In this document: in pieces, positions 49,496 to 58,465 of the stretch
How positions within the stretch are numbered: the first letter of the stretch is position 1
How the letters are laid out: each line of letters starts with the position of its first letter
Source of the DNA: Stenotrophomonas indicatrix
GTDB taxonomy: Bacteria; Pseudomonadota; Gammaproteobacteria; Xanthomonadales; Xanthomonadaceae
Assembly (NCBI GenBank): GCA_041545745.1
Contig: CP168152.1
Span: 1,982,001-2,046,000, forward strand
DNA length: 64,000 nucleotides
Direction: 5' to 3'
Made by a program: the position numbers and the translations under genes
Notes under the pieces: model-generated
The model's database searches: none
What the model saw: only the letters and a program-made list of their open reading frames with translations
What the model was told of the DNA's origin: nothing

Positions 49496-52400
49496 ATGGC
49501 TCGTTTCTTCATCGATCGCCCGGTGTTTGCCTGGGTGCTGGCGATCTTCGTCATCCTGGCCGGCGTGCTGGCCATTCCACGGCTGGCGGTCGAGCGCTAC
49601 CCGGCGGTCGCACCGCCCAGCGTCAGCATCTATGCCAGCTATCCCGGCGCCAGCCCGCAGACATTGAATGATGCGGTGGTCGGCCTGATCGAGCGCGAGC
49701 TGTCCAGCGTCAAGCATCTGCTGTACTTCGAATCGTCGGTGGACACCTCCGGCGAAGCGTCGATTACCGCCACCTTCAAGCCCGGCACCGATCCCGAGCT
49801 GGCACAGGTGGATGTGCAGAACCGGATCAAGGCGATCGAGCCGCGCCTGCCACGCAGCGTGCGCCAGAACGGCCTGTTCGTGGAGGCGGCCGATTCCGGG
49901 TTCCTGATGCTGGTGGGCCTGCGCTCACCCGATGGCAGCGTCAGCGAAGCGGCACTGGGCGATTTCATGGCGCGCAACATCATCGAGGAGCTGCGGCGCA
50001 TCGACGGCGTCGGCCGCGTGCAGTTGTTCGGTGCCGAACAGGCGATGCGGATCTGGCTGGACCCGACCCGCCTGACCGGCTACGGCCTGACCATGGGCGA
50101 TGTGGCCAGCGCGATCGAGCAGCAGAACCTGGAGATCTCGCCGGGCCGCATCGGCGATTCGCCCGGTGTTCCCGGCCAGCGCATCACCGTGCCCTTGAGC
50201 GCCGAAGGCCAGCTGTCCACGCCCGAGCAGTTCGCGGCGATCGTGCTGCGCGCCGGTGCCGATGGTTCGCGGGTGTTGCTTGGGGATGTCGCCCGGGTCG
50301 AACTGGGCGCGCAGAGCTATGCCTGGGGCACGCGCGAAGACGGCTATCCGGCGACGGCCGCCGGCGTGCAGCTGCGCCCCGGTGCGAATGCGGTGCGTAC
50401 TGCCACGGCTGTGCGCGAACGCATGGCCGACCTGCAGCCGCTGCTGCCGCACGGTGTTGAATCCAGCATTCCGTTCGATACCGCGCCCTTCGTCAAGGTC
50501 TCGATCCAGAAGGTGCTGCAGACCCTGATCGAGGCGATGCTGCTGGTGTTTGCAGTGATGTACCTGTTCCTGCAGAACTGGCGCTATACGCTGATCCCAG
50601 CCCTGGTCGCGCCGATCGCGCTGCTGGGCACCTTCGCGGTGATGCTGGCGCTGGGCTTTTCGATCAACGTATTGACCATGTTCGGCATGGTGCTGGCGAT
50701 CGGCATCATCGTTGACGATGCGATCGTGGTGGTCGAGGGCGTTGAGCGGATCATGGCCGAAGAGGGCCTGCCACCGCGTGAGGCCACGATCAAGGCGATG
50801 CGTGAGCTGACCGGTGCGGTGATCGGCATCACCCTGGTGCTGACCGCGGTATTCATCCCGATGGCGCTGGCCAGTGGTTCGGTCGGTGCGATCTACCGCC
50901 AGTTCAGCGTGGCGATGTCGGTGTCCATCCTGTTCTCGGCACTGTTGGCGCTGAGCCTGACACCGGCACTCTGCGCGACGCTGCTGCGGCAGGGTACACG
51001 TGGCCACCATGGCCGCGGCGGCGTGTTCGGTGCGTTCAACCGTGGCTTCGAGCGGATGACCGGGCGTTACCAGCGGGGCGTGGCGACGGTCCTTCGGCGC
51101 AGTGGCCGGGTGATGGGCCTGTTCGCAGCATTGCTGGTGGCGCTGCTGATCGGCCTGCATTGGTTGCCGGGTGCATTCCTGCCGGAAGAGGACCAGGGCT
51201 ATTTCATGACTTCCATCCAGCTGCCGGCTGAGGCAACCGCCGAACGCACGCTGGCGGTGGTCGAAGCCTACGAGCAGCACGTCGCCTCGCGGCCGGCGAT
51301 CGCGTCCAACCAAGCCATCCTCGGCTACAGCTTCTCCGGTTCCGGCCCGAGCGCGGCGCTGACCTACACCATGTTGAAGGACTGGGGTGAGCGCGGCGGC
51401 AGCACCGCAGCGGACGAAGTAAAGGCGGCGCAGCAGGCGATGGCGACGGTCCCGGAAGGCGAGGTGATGAGCGTGATGCCGCCGGCCATCGACAGTCTTG
51501 GCCGTTCCTCCGGGTTCTCGTTGGCGCTGCAGGCACGTACCGGGCAGGGCCAGGCCGAGCTGCGGGCCGCCCTGCAGCAGTTGCTGAAACTGGCAGAGGC
51601 CAGCCCGCTGCTGGCCGAAGTGCATGCCGATGGCCTGCCTGCGGGCAGCAATGTGCGCCTGGACATCGATCGCGCCAAGGCCGAGGCGATGGGTGTGGCG
51701 TTCACCGACATCAGTGCAACGCTGTCGGCGGCGATGGGCTCGCAGTACGTCAACGATTTTCCCAATCGCGGGCGCATGCAGCAGGTGATCGTGCAGGCCG
51801 ATGCGCCGCACCGGATGCAGCTGGAGGACGTGTTGAAGCTGTATGTCCGCAACAGCGAGGGCGGCATGGTGGCGTTGTCCGAGCTGGTCACCGCGCGGTG
51901 GACCGAGGCGCCGCTGCAGCTGCAGCGTTACCTGGGGTTCCCGGCATTGAACCTGTCCGGCGCACCCGCCAGCGGGGTCTCCACCGGTCAGGCGATGATC
52001 GAGATGGAGCGCCTTGCACAGCAGCTGCCAGCGGGCTTCGCCTTGCAGTGGACCAGCCAGTCGCTGCAGGAGCGTGAGTCCGGTGCACAGGCGCCGTGGT
52101 TGCTGCTGCTGTCGATGCTGGTGGTGTTCCTGGTGCTGGCGGCGCTGTACGAGAGCTGGTCGATTCCGCTGGCGGTGATGCTGGTGGTGCCGTTGGGCCT
52201 GCTCGGCGCCGTTGCTGCAGTGCTGCTGCGCGAGATGCCCAATGATGTGTTCTTCAAGGTCGGCATGATCACGGTGATCGGGCTTTCGGCGAAGAACGCG
52301 ATCCTGATCGTCGAGTTCGCCCGCCAGCTGCAACAGCAGGGACGCGGCCTGGTCGAGGCGACCATCGAAGCGGCACGCCTGCGGCTGCGGCCGATCGTCA

Positions 52401-52660
52401 TGACCTCGCTGGCGTTCGCGCTGGGTGTGGTGCCGCTGATGCTGGCGCAGGGTGCTTCAAAGGAAACGCAACAGGCCATCGGTACCGGCGTGTTCGGCGG
52501 CATGGTCAGTGCGACCGTGCTGGCCGTGTTCTTCGTGCCGGTGTTCTATGTGGTGGTGCAGGGCGCGCAGCATTGGCTTGCGCAGCGCCTGCGCCGACGC
52601 CGGCCGACGCCGGAAGGAAGCGTGGATGGAAAGCAGGTGGATGGAAAGCAGGAGCCCTGA
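49496..52660 (+). CDS. smeZ: RND multidrug efflux transporter, SmeZ-like
   Basis: The 1054-residue pump has the HAE1/AcrB plan: ARFFIDRPVFAWVLAIFVI at the N terminus, two large periplasmic loops and twelve membrane segments. The proton relay Asp 407 and Asp 408 (GIIVDDAIVVVE) sit at the same positions as in AcrB, and the partner Lys is at 933 in GLSAKNAILIVEFA. In S. maltophilia SmeYZ exports aminoglycosides and other drugs, using a channel encoded elsewhere; no channel gene is present here either. Its 3' end overlaps the next gene by 35 bp and includes a 15-bp tandem duplication. Confidence 0.9.
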   Translation: MARFFIDRPVFAWVLAIFVILAGVLAIPRLAVERYPAVAPPSVSIYASYPGASPQTLNDAVVGLIERELSSVKHLLYFESSVDTSGEASITATFKPGTDPELAQVDVQNRIKAIEPRLPRSVRQNGLFVEAADSGFLMLVGLRSPDGSVSEAALGDFMARNIIEELRRIDGVGRVQLFGAEQAMRIWLDPTRLTGYGLTMGDVASAIEQQNLEISPGRIGDSPGVPGQRITVPLSAEGQLSTPEQFAAIVLRAGADGSRVLLGDVARVELGAQSYAWGTREDGYPATAAGVQLRPGANAVRTATAVRERMADLQPLLPHGVESSIPFDTAPFVKVSIQKVLQTLIEAMLLVFAVMYLFLQNWRYTLIPALVAPIALLGTFAVMLALGFSINVLTMFGMVLAIGIIVDDAIVVVEGVERIMAEEGLPPREATIKAMRELTGAVIGITLVLTAVFIPMALASGSVGAIYRQFSVAMSVSILFSALLALSLTPALCATLLRQGTRGHHGRGGVFGAFNRGFERMTGRYQRGVATVLRRSGRVMGLFAALLVALLIGLHWLPGAFLPEEDQGYFMTSIQLPAEATAERTLAVVEAYEQHVASRPAIASNQAILGYSFSGSGPSAALTYTMLKDWGERGGSTAADEVKAAQQAMATVPEGEVMSVMPPAIDSLGRSSGFSLALQARTGQGQAELRAALQQLLKLAEASPLLAEVHADGLPAGSNVRLDIDRAKAEAMGVAFTDISATLSAAMGSQYVNDFPNRGRMQQVIVQADAPHRMQLEDVLKLYVRNSEGGMVALSELVTARWTEAPLQLQRYLGFPALNLSGAPASGVSTGQAMIEMERLAQQLPAGFALQWTSQSLQERESGAQAPWLLLLSMLVVFLVLAALYESWSIPLAVMLVVPLGLLGAVAAVLLREMPNDVFFKVGMITVIGLSAKNAILIVEFARQLQQQGRGLVEATIEAARLRLRPIVMTSLAFALGVVPLMLAQGASKETQQAIGTGVFGGMVSATVLAVFFVPVFYVVVQGAQHWLAQRLRRRRPTPEGSVDGKQVDGKQEP
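52622..52651 (+). repeat. Exact 15-bp tandem duplication
   Basis: GTGGATGGAAAGCAG occurs twice without a gap. It encodes VDGKQVDGKQ at the end of the pump and, in another frame, the repeated ESRWMESR start of the next protein. Being a multiple of three, copy changes keep both frames. Confidence 0.85.
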
Positions 52661-53033
52661 GGGCCTGTACGAGGCGCAGCTGTGCGTGTTGGAACAGCAG
52701 CTGCGCGATGCGCTGCTGGACGGCGACCATGGCGCAGCCGCTGCGCTGCTGTCACCGGTGTTGTTCATGATGGACGGGCAGGGCGGCCGGATGCTCGACT
52801 TGCCCTGGCTGAGGGACTGGCAGCAAGGCCGCCTGCAGATTCTTGCGCTGCAGGTGCATGCGGTGGAAACGCTGCTGTGTGGCCGCCTGGCGTTGTTGTC
52901 CGGCGATGTTCAGCTGCATGTGCATTGGCTGGAGCGTGAACATGTGCAGCGCATTCGCCTGTTGCGGGTCTGGACCAGCGCTTCCGCTGCCAGCGGCGCG
53001 CAGCTGCTGTCAATGGCAGTGTTGGCAGGCTGA
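52626..53033 (+). CDS. NTF2-like (DUF4440-type) small protein coupled to the pump gene
   Basis: The 135-residue protein fits the NTF2-like/DUF4440 cone fold: an opening helix (LYEAQLCVLEQQLRDALLDGD), a short AAALLSPVLFMMDGQG turn with LPWLRDWQQGRLQI, then beta strands ending HVQRIRLLRVWT. No catalytic residues are evident. I use the ATG at 52626, with GGAAGGAAG 7 bases upstream; the next in-frame ATG (52641) is in the duplicated repeat. The gene overlaps the pump end, so its translation depends on the pump mRNA. A role in efflux is only suggested by position. Confidence 0.68.
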   Translation: MESRWMESRSPEGLYEAQLCVLEQQLRDALLDGDHGAAAALLSPVLFMMDGQGGRMLDLPWLRDWQQGRLQILALQVHAVETLLCGRLALLSGDVQLHVHWLEREHVQRIRLLRVWTSASAASGAQLLSMAVLAG

Positions 53034-53116
53034 ACACGGTCATGCAGCTTTCAGGCCCCGTTTGCGTGCAGATGGTAGGGTCCAAGGTCTCTGTAGTTTC
53101 GACAAGGAGTCGAGCC

Positions 53117-53815
53117 ATGCGTGTAGTTTTCAGTCTGTTGGCTGCCTCCCTCGGCCTTGCGCTGAGCGCCTGTCAGCCGGCGCAGACGCCGGCCGCCAGT
53201 GGCCCAGGCGATGCGGTCGCAACGCCGACACCGGCACCTGTGGCTGCCGCTGTTGATGGCGGCGGCAACGCAACCCTCTATCGCTGCGGCGATCTCGATG
53301 TGCGCGCGACCTTCAACGGTGAGGACGCAGCGACGGTTGTGATCGGCGAGCGCAGTTTCGCGATGTCCTCCGAGCGTGCGGCCTCCGGTGCGAAGTATGC
53401 CGACGGCAAGGGCAACAGCTTATGGACCCGTGGTAGTGACGAAGCGCTGCTCAGCCTGAAGGGCGAGGCGGACCGTGAGTGTGGTGCGGTGGAAGCGACC
53501 GAGGGCGATGGCAGTGCCGGCAACGCAGCGTTCCGTGCCACTGGCAACGAGCCGGGTTGGCTGGCCGTCGTCGATGGTGATGCACCGGGCCTGCAGGTGG
53601 ACGTCGACTATGGCGAGCGCCGCTTCACCGTCGCCAAGCCGACCGAGGGCGCGGATGGTTGGGTCGGCAAGGCGGCCGATGGCACCGACATCAAGCTGAG
53701 CTTCCAGCGCACCACCTGCCAGGACGACATGAGTGGTGAGGCGTTCGAGGCCAAGGCCATGCTGACCGTGGGCCCGCGCCAGTACCACGGCTGCGGCAAC
53801 TTCGGCGGCAAGTAA
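53117..53815 (+). CDS. Lipoprotein with MliC-like and COG3650-like domains
   Basis: The 232-residue protein has a lipobox (LALSAC, Cys 19) and a Pro/Ala-rich linker to about residue 50. Residues 55-120 look like MliC, the inhibitor of C-type lysozyme: LYRCGDLDVRATFN, and YADGKGNSLWTRGSDEALL with the conserved Ser/Gly loop region. Residues 135-232 match the COG3650 type: FRATGNEPGWLAVVDG and MLTVGPRQYHGCG. The start at 53117 has AAGGAG 7 bases upstream. It would sit on the outer membrane and may protect peptidoglycan from lysozyme; this is a family-based guess. Confidence 0.72.
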   Translation: MRVVFSLLAASLGLALSACQPAQTPAASGPGDAVATPTPAPVAAAVDGGGNATLYRCGDLDVRATFNGEDAATVVIGERSFAMSSERAASGAKYADGKGNSLWTRGSDEALLSLKGEADRECGAVEATEGDGSAGNAAFRATGNEPGWLAVVDGDAPGLQVDVDYGERRFTVAKPTEGADGWVGKAADGTDIKLSFQRTTCQDDMSGEAFEAKAMLTVGPRQYHGCGNFGGK

Positions 53816-53816
53816 G

Positions 53817-53883
53817 AAAAAGGGGACGGAGGGGATTACGTCGTTTGTGCCATGAACGACGTAATCCCCTCCGTCCCCTTTTT
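53817..53883. terminator. Bidirectional terminator with a 29-bp perfect stem
   Basis: Arms 53817-53845 and 53855-53883 pair at all 29 positions around a 9-base loop, with an A-run at one end and a T-run at the other. It lies between converging genes whose stops are at 53815 and 53888. Confidence 0.88.
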
Positions 53884-53887
53884 TGCG

Positions 53888-54445
53888 TCAGCCCTCGCAG
53901 GGCTTGATGTCCAGCTCGAACGCAAGGTCGTAGCGACCATTGATGCCGATCAGTGTTTCGCGGATCGCGCAGTTGTTCTGGTGGCGGTCCACCAGGTCGG
54001 CGAAGATCTTCTCGCGACCCTCGCAGTACGTCGCGCTGGCCTCTTCCAGTTCCCGACGGCGCTCGTCGTCGTAGGGCTCTTCGCCGGCGAAATGCTGGCA
54101 CGTGTTCTCGCGGGCGAGAAATGCCTGCACGTCGTCGGGCATCTGACAGTAGATGCGTATGTCTTCGATGTCGTACACGTCGTTGGACACCACGCAGCCA
54201 GCGGCAGCACGGGCCTGTTCCAGTTCCTCGTAGCTCGAGGGCAGGCTGGCAGCGGAGGGCTCCTCGGCCGGTTCCTGCACGGCCGCGGGCGAAGCCGCTG
54301 CCGGTGCGATGGGGGCCACCGGATCGACTGCTGCGGCCTCTGGCGTGGCATCACCAGCGTCGTTGTCCGCTGCTTGCGGCGAGCACGCCGCAAGCAGGGA
54401 CAGGCAGGCGATCAGTGCCGCGCGCTTAGTCGGCACGGCCGGCAA
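53888..54445 (-). CDS. Predicted lipoprotein with LprI-like cysteine pattern, unknown function
   Basis: The 185-residue protein has a lipobox (SLLAAC, Cys 21), then an Ala/Pro/Glu-rich low-complexity stretch to about residue 68. The C-terminal 110 residues are acidic and helical with five cysteines in [32 protein letters not shown] and QNNCAIRE, ending KPCEG. I do not recognise a firm family. The start at 54445 overlaps the end of efpL by 20 bp, so it is probably translated from the efpL mRNA. Confidence 0.65.
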   Translation of the reverse strand: MPAVPTKRAALIACLSLLAACSPQAADNDAGDATPEAAAVDPVAPIAPAAASPAAVQEPAEEPSAASLPSSYEELEQARAAAGCVVSNDVYDIEDIRIYCQMPDDVQAFLARENTCQHFAGEEPYDDERRRELEEASATYCEGREKIFADLVDRHQNNCAIRETLIGINGRYDLAFELDIKPCEG

Positions 54446-54992
54446 ATTCGCCGGTGGCGGTGCTCACCAGCACGCGCTCGCCGTTGACGATGTACTCCGG
54501 CACCATGATCTCGATGCCGGTGTTGAGCTTGGCCGGCTTCGGGCGCTTGGTGGCGGTGCCGCCCTTCAGTTCCGGCGGCGTCTCGATCACTTCCAGCACC
54601 ACCGAGGCCGGCAGCTGTATGGCCACTGGCTGCTCGTCGATCACCTGCACGTAGATGCCGGTAAGGCCGTCGGTGATGTAGCCGGCGTCATCGCCGATCA
54701 CGTCCGCGTCCAGGGTGTAGGGGGTGTAGTCCTCGTCATCGAGGAACACGAACGCATCGCCGTCCTTGTACGAGTAGGTGGACTGGCGGCGCAGCAGTTC
54801 GACTTCAACCAGGTTGTCGTCGGCATCGAAGCTGGCATCGAGCTTGTTGCCGCCCGGCACGCTGTACATGATGAAGCGGAAGCGGACGTTGCCGCCGCGA
54901 CCCTGCGGCGAGCTGCGCTCGATGTCGCGGATCTGGTAGACGCCGTTGTTGAACTCGACGACGTTGCCCTTCTTGATGTCGTTGGCTTTCAT
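54426..54992 (-). CDS. efpL: Elongation factor P-like protein EfpL (YeiP)
   Basis: The 188-residue protein has the three beta-barrel domains of EF-P ([20 protein letters not shown], then [22 protein letters not shown] and the C-terminal [13 protein letters not shown]). The tip loop reads SSPQGRGGN: Arg stands where EF-P has the modified Lys or Arg, and the loop is extended, the marks of EfpL. EfpL helps ribosomes through difficult, often proline-containing, motifs. The ATG at 54992 matches family N termini although no strong ribosome binding site is seen. Confidence 0.92.
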   Translation of the reverse strand: MKANDIKKGNVVEFNNGVYQIRDIERSSPQGRGGNVRFRFIMYSVPGGNKLDASFDADDNLVEVELLRRQSTYSYKDGDAFVFLDDEDYTPYTLDADVIGDDAGYITDGLTGIYVQVIDEQPVAIQLPASVVLEVIETPPELKGGTATKRPKPAKLNTGIEIMVPEYIVNGERVLVSTATGEFAGRAD

Positions 54993-55014
54993 GATGATGT
55001 TGGTCGTTGGGGGA

Positions 55015-55033
55015 GGGCGCCGTCCCGGCGCCC
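55015..55033 (-). terminator. Hairpin between the SDR gene and efpL
   Basis: GGGCGCC and GGCGCCC pair around a 5-base loop, 8 bp after the SDR stop on the minus strand. There is no T-run. It may partly insulate efpL from the upstream catabolic genes. Confidence 0.5.
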
Positions 55034-55041
55034 GGGGGGAA

Positions 55042-55812
55042 TCACTTCGGAGCGAGCCGGGTGGCGCCGTCCAGGCGGATGGTCTCGCCGTTGATGTAGG
55101 TGTTGCCGAGGATGTGGCCGACCAGGCTGGCGAAGTCTTCCGGCTTGCCCAGGCGCGACGGGAACGGGATCGACGCGGCCAGCGATGCCTGCACGGCTTC
55201 GGGCATGCCATCGACCATCGGCGTCCAGAACACGCCCGGCGCGATGGTGTTGACGCGGATGCCGAAGCGCGAAAGTTCGCGGGCCATCGGCAGGGTCATC
55301 GCCACCACGCCGCCCTTGGAGGCGGAGTAGGCGGCCTGGCCGATCTGCCCTTCGTAGGCGGCAACGCTGGCGGTGTTGATGATGACGCCACGCTCGCCGT
55401 CCACGCCGGCCTCGTTGTGCTGCATGCGGTTGGCCGCGGCCTTGGCGACATTGAAGCTGCCGACCAGGTTGACCATCACCGTGCCCTGGAACCCGGCCAG
55501 CGGCATCGGGCCTTCCTTGCCCAGCACGCGGCCAGCGCCGAGGATGCCGGCGCAGTTCATGGCGACATTCAGGCCGCCGAGGAAGTCGCAGGCCTGGTCG
55601 ATGGCGGCCGACACGGATGCTTCATCACTGACGTTGACATTGAAATAGCGGGCGTTGTCCTGCCCCAGGCCGGCAACGGCGGCCGCGCCCTTGGCGTCGT
55701 TGAGGTCGAACAGGGCGACCTTGCCGCCCTGGGCAACCAGGTGCTGGGCCACGGCCAGGCCGAGGCCGGAGACGCCGCCAGTGATCACGGCACGTACGGA
55801 AGACAGCTGCAT
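55042..55812 (-). CDS. SDR 3-hydroxyacyl-CoA dehydrogenase-like enzyme
   Basis: The 256-residue short-chain dehydrogenase resembles human HSD17B10. It has the NAD site [26 protein letters not shown], the NCAGILGAG strand, the catalytic Ser and Tyr-x-x-x-Lys in [23 protein letters not shown], and [10 protein letters not shown] start at the ATG at 55812. It is 79 bp after the GGDEF-EAL gene and probably oxidises 3-hydroxyacyl-CoA intermediates of branched-chain amino acid or fatty acid breakdown, which fits the HMG-CoA lyase and enoyl-CoA hydratase upstream. Confidence 0.88.
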   Translation of the reverse strand: MQLSSVRAVITGGVSGLGLAVAQHLVAQGGKVALFDLNDAKGAAAVAGLGQDNARYFNVNVSDEASVSAAIDQACDFLGGLNVAMNCAGILGAGRVLGKEGPMPLAGFQGTVMVNLVGSFNVAKAAANRMQHNEAGVDGERGVIINTASVAAYEGQIGQAAYSASKGGVVAMTLPMARELSRFGIRVNTIAPGVFWTPMVDGMPEAVQASLAASIPFPSRLGKPEDFASLVGHILGNTYINGETIRLDGATRLAPK

Positions 55813-55891
55813 TGCACGGTCCTGCAGGTTCAAGAACCGCCGATTCTAACGGAAGCGGCAGCAGCCGCCGTTGTGCACTGCGCCGCCGGCC

Positions 55892-58465
55892 TCAGCCCAG
55901 TTCGCGGGCGCGGCGCAGGCGGCGCTCGAAGTCCGCGGCGGGCAGGCCGTGGGCGAACAGGAAGCCCTGGCCGACGGTCACCCCCAGGTCGAGCAGGCAT
56001 TGTCGTTGCGCCTCGGTTTCCACGCCTTCGGCGACCACGCCCAGGCCGAGGCTGCGGGCAATCGCGCAGACCGCCTCGCACACCGCCACGTCCGAGCGGT
56101 TGCGGGGAATGCCTTCAACGAACAGCTGGCTCAGTTTCAGCCCATGGATGGGCAGCCGGCGCAGGTAGTTCAGGGCGCTGTAGCCTTCGCCGAAGTCGTC
56201 GATGGTCAGCATCACCCCCATCTCGCGCAGGCGGGCGAAAGTGCGCAGGGTGTCCGGCGCGTCTTCGATCAGCACCCGCTCGGTGAACTCCAGTTCCAGC
56301 ACGCTGCCAGGCAGGCCGAACTCATCCAGCACCTGCCGCACCCAGCGCGCGAGATCCTCACCGACGAACTGCCGCCAGGAAACATTGACGGCCACCCGCA
56401 CCAGGCCGAGCCCGTCGTCCTGCCATTGCCGTACCTGCCGGCAGGCTTCGCGCAGCGCCCATTGACCGATGCGCACGATGTCGCCGGTGTGCTCGGCGTG
56501 GCGGATGAACAGGTCCGGGCGCATCGGCCCCAGCTGGATGTTGTGCCAGCGCATCAACGCCTCGCAGGCGATGGTGGCGCCGCTGCGCAGGTTGACCTGT
56601 GGCTGGTAGACCAGGTGGAACTCGTCGCCATCGAGTGCCTTGTGCAGCCGGCTCTCGATCTGCAGGCGGTCATGCTGGCGCTGTGCCAGTTCCGGGGAGA
56701 ACACCTGCCAGCCGTTGCGGGTGCGTCGCTTGCACTCGTACATCGCCGTGTCGGCGTTCTGGATCAGCTGCTGCGGCCGGTTGCCATCGCGCGGTGCGCG
56801 GGCGATGCCGATGCTGGCGGTGACCGGGAACTCGTCGCTGCCCAGCTGGAACGGTGCCGAGAAGACCGCGGTGATGCGCTCGGCCAGCTGTTCGGCCTGG
56901 TCGGGCTGGTCACGCAGGTCACAGATCACTAGGAACTCGTCGCCGCCAAAGCGGGCAAGCAGGCCCTCGGTGCCGATCGCGGTGGCGATGCGCCGGGTCG
57001 CTTCGATCAACAGTTCATCACCGGCGTTGTGCCCTAGCAGGTCGTTGACCACCTTGAAGCGGTCCAGGTCGATGTACAGCACCGCCACGCGGTCGTGGCT
57101 GGGGCTGTCCATGCGCACGCCGAGGTCGCTCAGCACCGCATCGCGGTTCATGATGCCGGTCAGCGGGTCGGTGCGGGCCTGCACGCGCAGGGTTTCCTCG
57201 GCCTGCTTGCGCTCGGTGATGTCCTGCACGGTGCCGGTGATGCGTGCGGCATCGACATCGCCGGCCGAGACCTCGCCGATCATCCGGATCCAGAACGAGT
57301 GGCCATCGCGGCGCTGGCCCTGCAGCTCCAGGCCGAAGCTGCTGCGGTGTTCGATGGTGTCGGCCAGCGCCTGCTGCAGGGCGGCGCGGTCGTCGCTGCG
57401 CAGGCAGTCCAGCAGATCCGGCATGTCCTCAAGATCGGCCGGTTGGCCGACGATGCGCCGCGCCTCGTCGGTGAGGTACAGGCGCTGCAGGCCACGATCC
57501 CACTCCCAGCCGCCGATGTGGGCCAGTGACTGAGCGCGCGCGAACAGGGTGTTGTTGCGCTTCAGTTCGGTGATGTCACTGAACATTGCATAGACATGGT
57601 CGGCCTGGTCGCAGCCGTTGCCGAACACCGGCACGTTGGTGGCGGCCAACCACAACATGCGTCCGCGCGGGCGGTGGTACAGGCCGATGATGGTGCTGCG
57701 GATCATCCGTCCGGCCTGGAAACAGCGGCTGGTCGGCCACTGTGACTTGGTCAACGGGTGGCCGTGTTCGTCGACGATGATCCACGCTTCTGGATCGAGC
57801 ATCGAATTCAAGCCCACGCCACCACCGGTAAGGCCGAGGATGCGGTGCGCTGCGGGGTTGGCGGACAGAACGCGTAGATCACGGTCGAACAGGATCACGC
57901 CCTTGTCGATCGACTCCATCAACAGGCGATAGCGCGACTCGGCGCGCCAGCGTCCACTCAGGTCGCGGGCGACGGCGACGATGCAGGGCTGGCCTCGGTC
58001 CTGGAAGCCGGCCGAATGCACCTCTACCGGAAAGCGACTGCCATCGCCGCGCATGTTGGTCACTTCGATGACGTAGGTGTCGCCGCGGTTCAGCGCTTCC
58101 CACACCGGTTGCAGGTGGTCGCTGGGCAGGTCCGGGTTGAGCAGTTCAATCGGCTGGCCGACGATGTCCTCGCGCGGGCGGTCGTAGGCGACGATGCCGG
58201 CACGGTTGACGTCCAGCACCACGCCTTCGGCGCTGAGGATGCTGACCGGATCGGGTACGGCGTCGAACAACGCGGCATAGCGGGCCTGGGTATCCAGTTC
58301 GCGCTGTCGTGTGTCGGCCAGCGCCTGTCTCGCCTGGCGCAGCAGCTTGGCCTGGGCCGGCGATGGAGAAGCGGCCAACGCCGCGTCCAGAGCGGCCAGC
58401 GCGTCGTCGGTTGCGGCGGAAGCATCGCCGGTGGCCGGACGGTCGCGCGGGCCGCTGTCGTTCAT
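55892..58465 (-). CDS. PAS-GGDEF-EAL cyclic-di-GMP enzyme
   Basis: The 857-residue protein has no membrane segment or signal peptide. Three PAS-like domains occupy about 60-165, 175-300 and 320-420 (for example YAALFDAVPDPVSILSAEG and GWEWDRGLQRLYLTDEARRI). The cyclase domain keeps RFGGDEF near residue 505. The EAL domain keeps CEALMRW (about 635), NVSWRQF, ELEFTERVL and TIDDFGEGYSALNYLRRLP, so both activities may be intact. I start at the ATG at 58465; the frame is open upstream but that region is the end of the HMG-CoA lyase gene, which it overlaps by 4 bp. Confidence 0.92.
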   Translation of the reverse strand: MNDSGPRDRPATGDASAATDDALAALDAALAASPSPAQAKLLRQARQALADTRQRELDTQARYAALFDAVPDPVSILSAEGVVLDVNRAGIVAYDRPREDIVGQPIELLNPDLPSDHLQPVWEALNRGDTYVIEVTNMRGDGSRFPVEVHSAGFQDRGQPCIVAVARDLSGRWRAESRYRLLMESIDKGVILFDRDLRVLSANPAAHRILGLTGGGVGLNSMLDPEAWIIVDEHGHPLTKSQWPTSRCFQAGRMIRSTIIGLYHRPRGRMLWLAATNVPVFGNGCDQADHVYAMFSDITELKRNNTLFARAQSLAHIGGWEWDRGLQRLYLTDEARRIVGQPADLEDMPDLLDCLRSDDRAALQQALADTIEHRSSFGLELQGQRRDGHSFWIRMIGEVSAGDVDAARITGTVQDITERKQAEETLRVQARTDPLTGIMNRDAVLSDLGVRMDSPSHDRVAVLYIDLDRFKVVNDLLGHNAGDELLIEATRRIATAIGTEGLLARFGGDEFLVICDLRDQPDQAEQLAERITAVFSAPFQLGSDEFPVTASIGIARAPRDGNRPQQLIQNADTAMYECKRRTRNGWQVFSPELAQRQHDRLQIESRLHKALDGDEFHLVYQPQVNLRSGATIACEALMRWHNIQLGPMRPDLFIRHAEHTGDIVRIGQWALREACRQVRQWQDDGLGLVRVAVNVSWRQFVGEDLARWVRQVLDEFGLPGSVLELEFTERVLIEDAPDTLRTFARLREMGVMLTIDDFGEGYSALNYLRRLPIHGLKLSQLFVEGIPRNRSDVAVCEAVCAIARSLGLGVVAEGVETEAQRQCLLDLGVTVGQGFLFAHGLPAADFERRLRRARELG

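Noticed and set aside
49925..52333. An 802-residue minus-strand open frame opposite the RND pump
   Set aside because: His/Gln/Arg-rich shadow of the pump gene without recognisable features.
46412..52660. Assignment of the efflux locus to SmeABC/SmeSR
   Set aside because: SmeABC carries its own outer membrane channel gene in the operon; here a small NTF2-like gene follows the pump, which fits SmeYZ.
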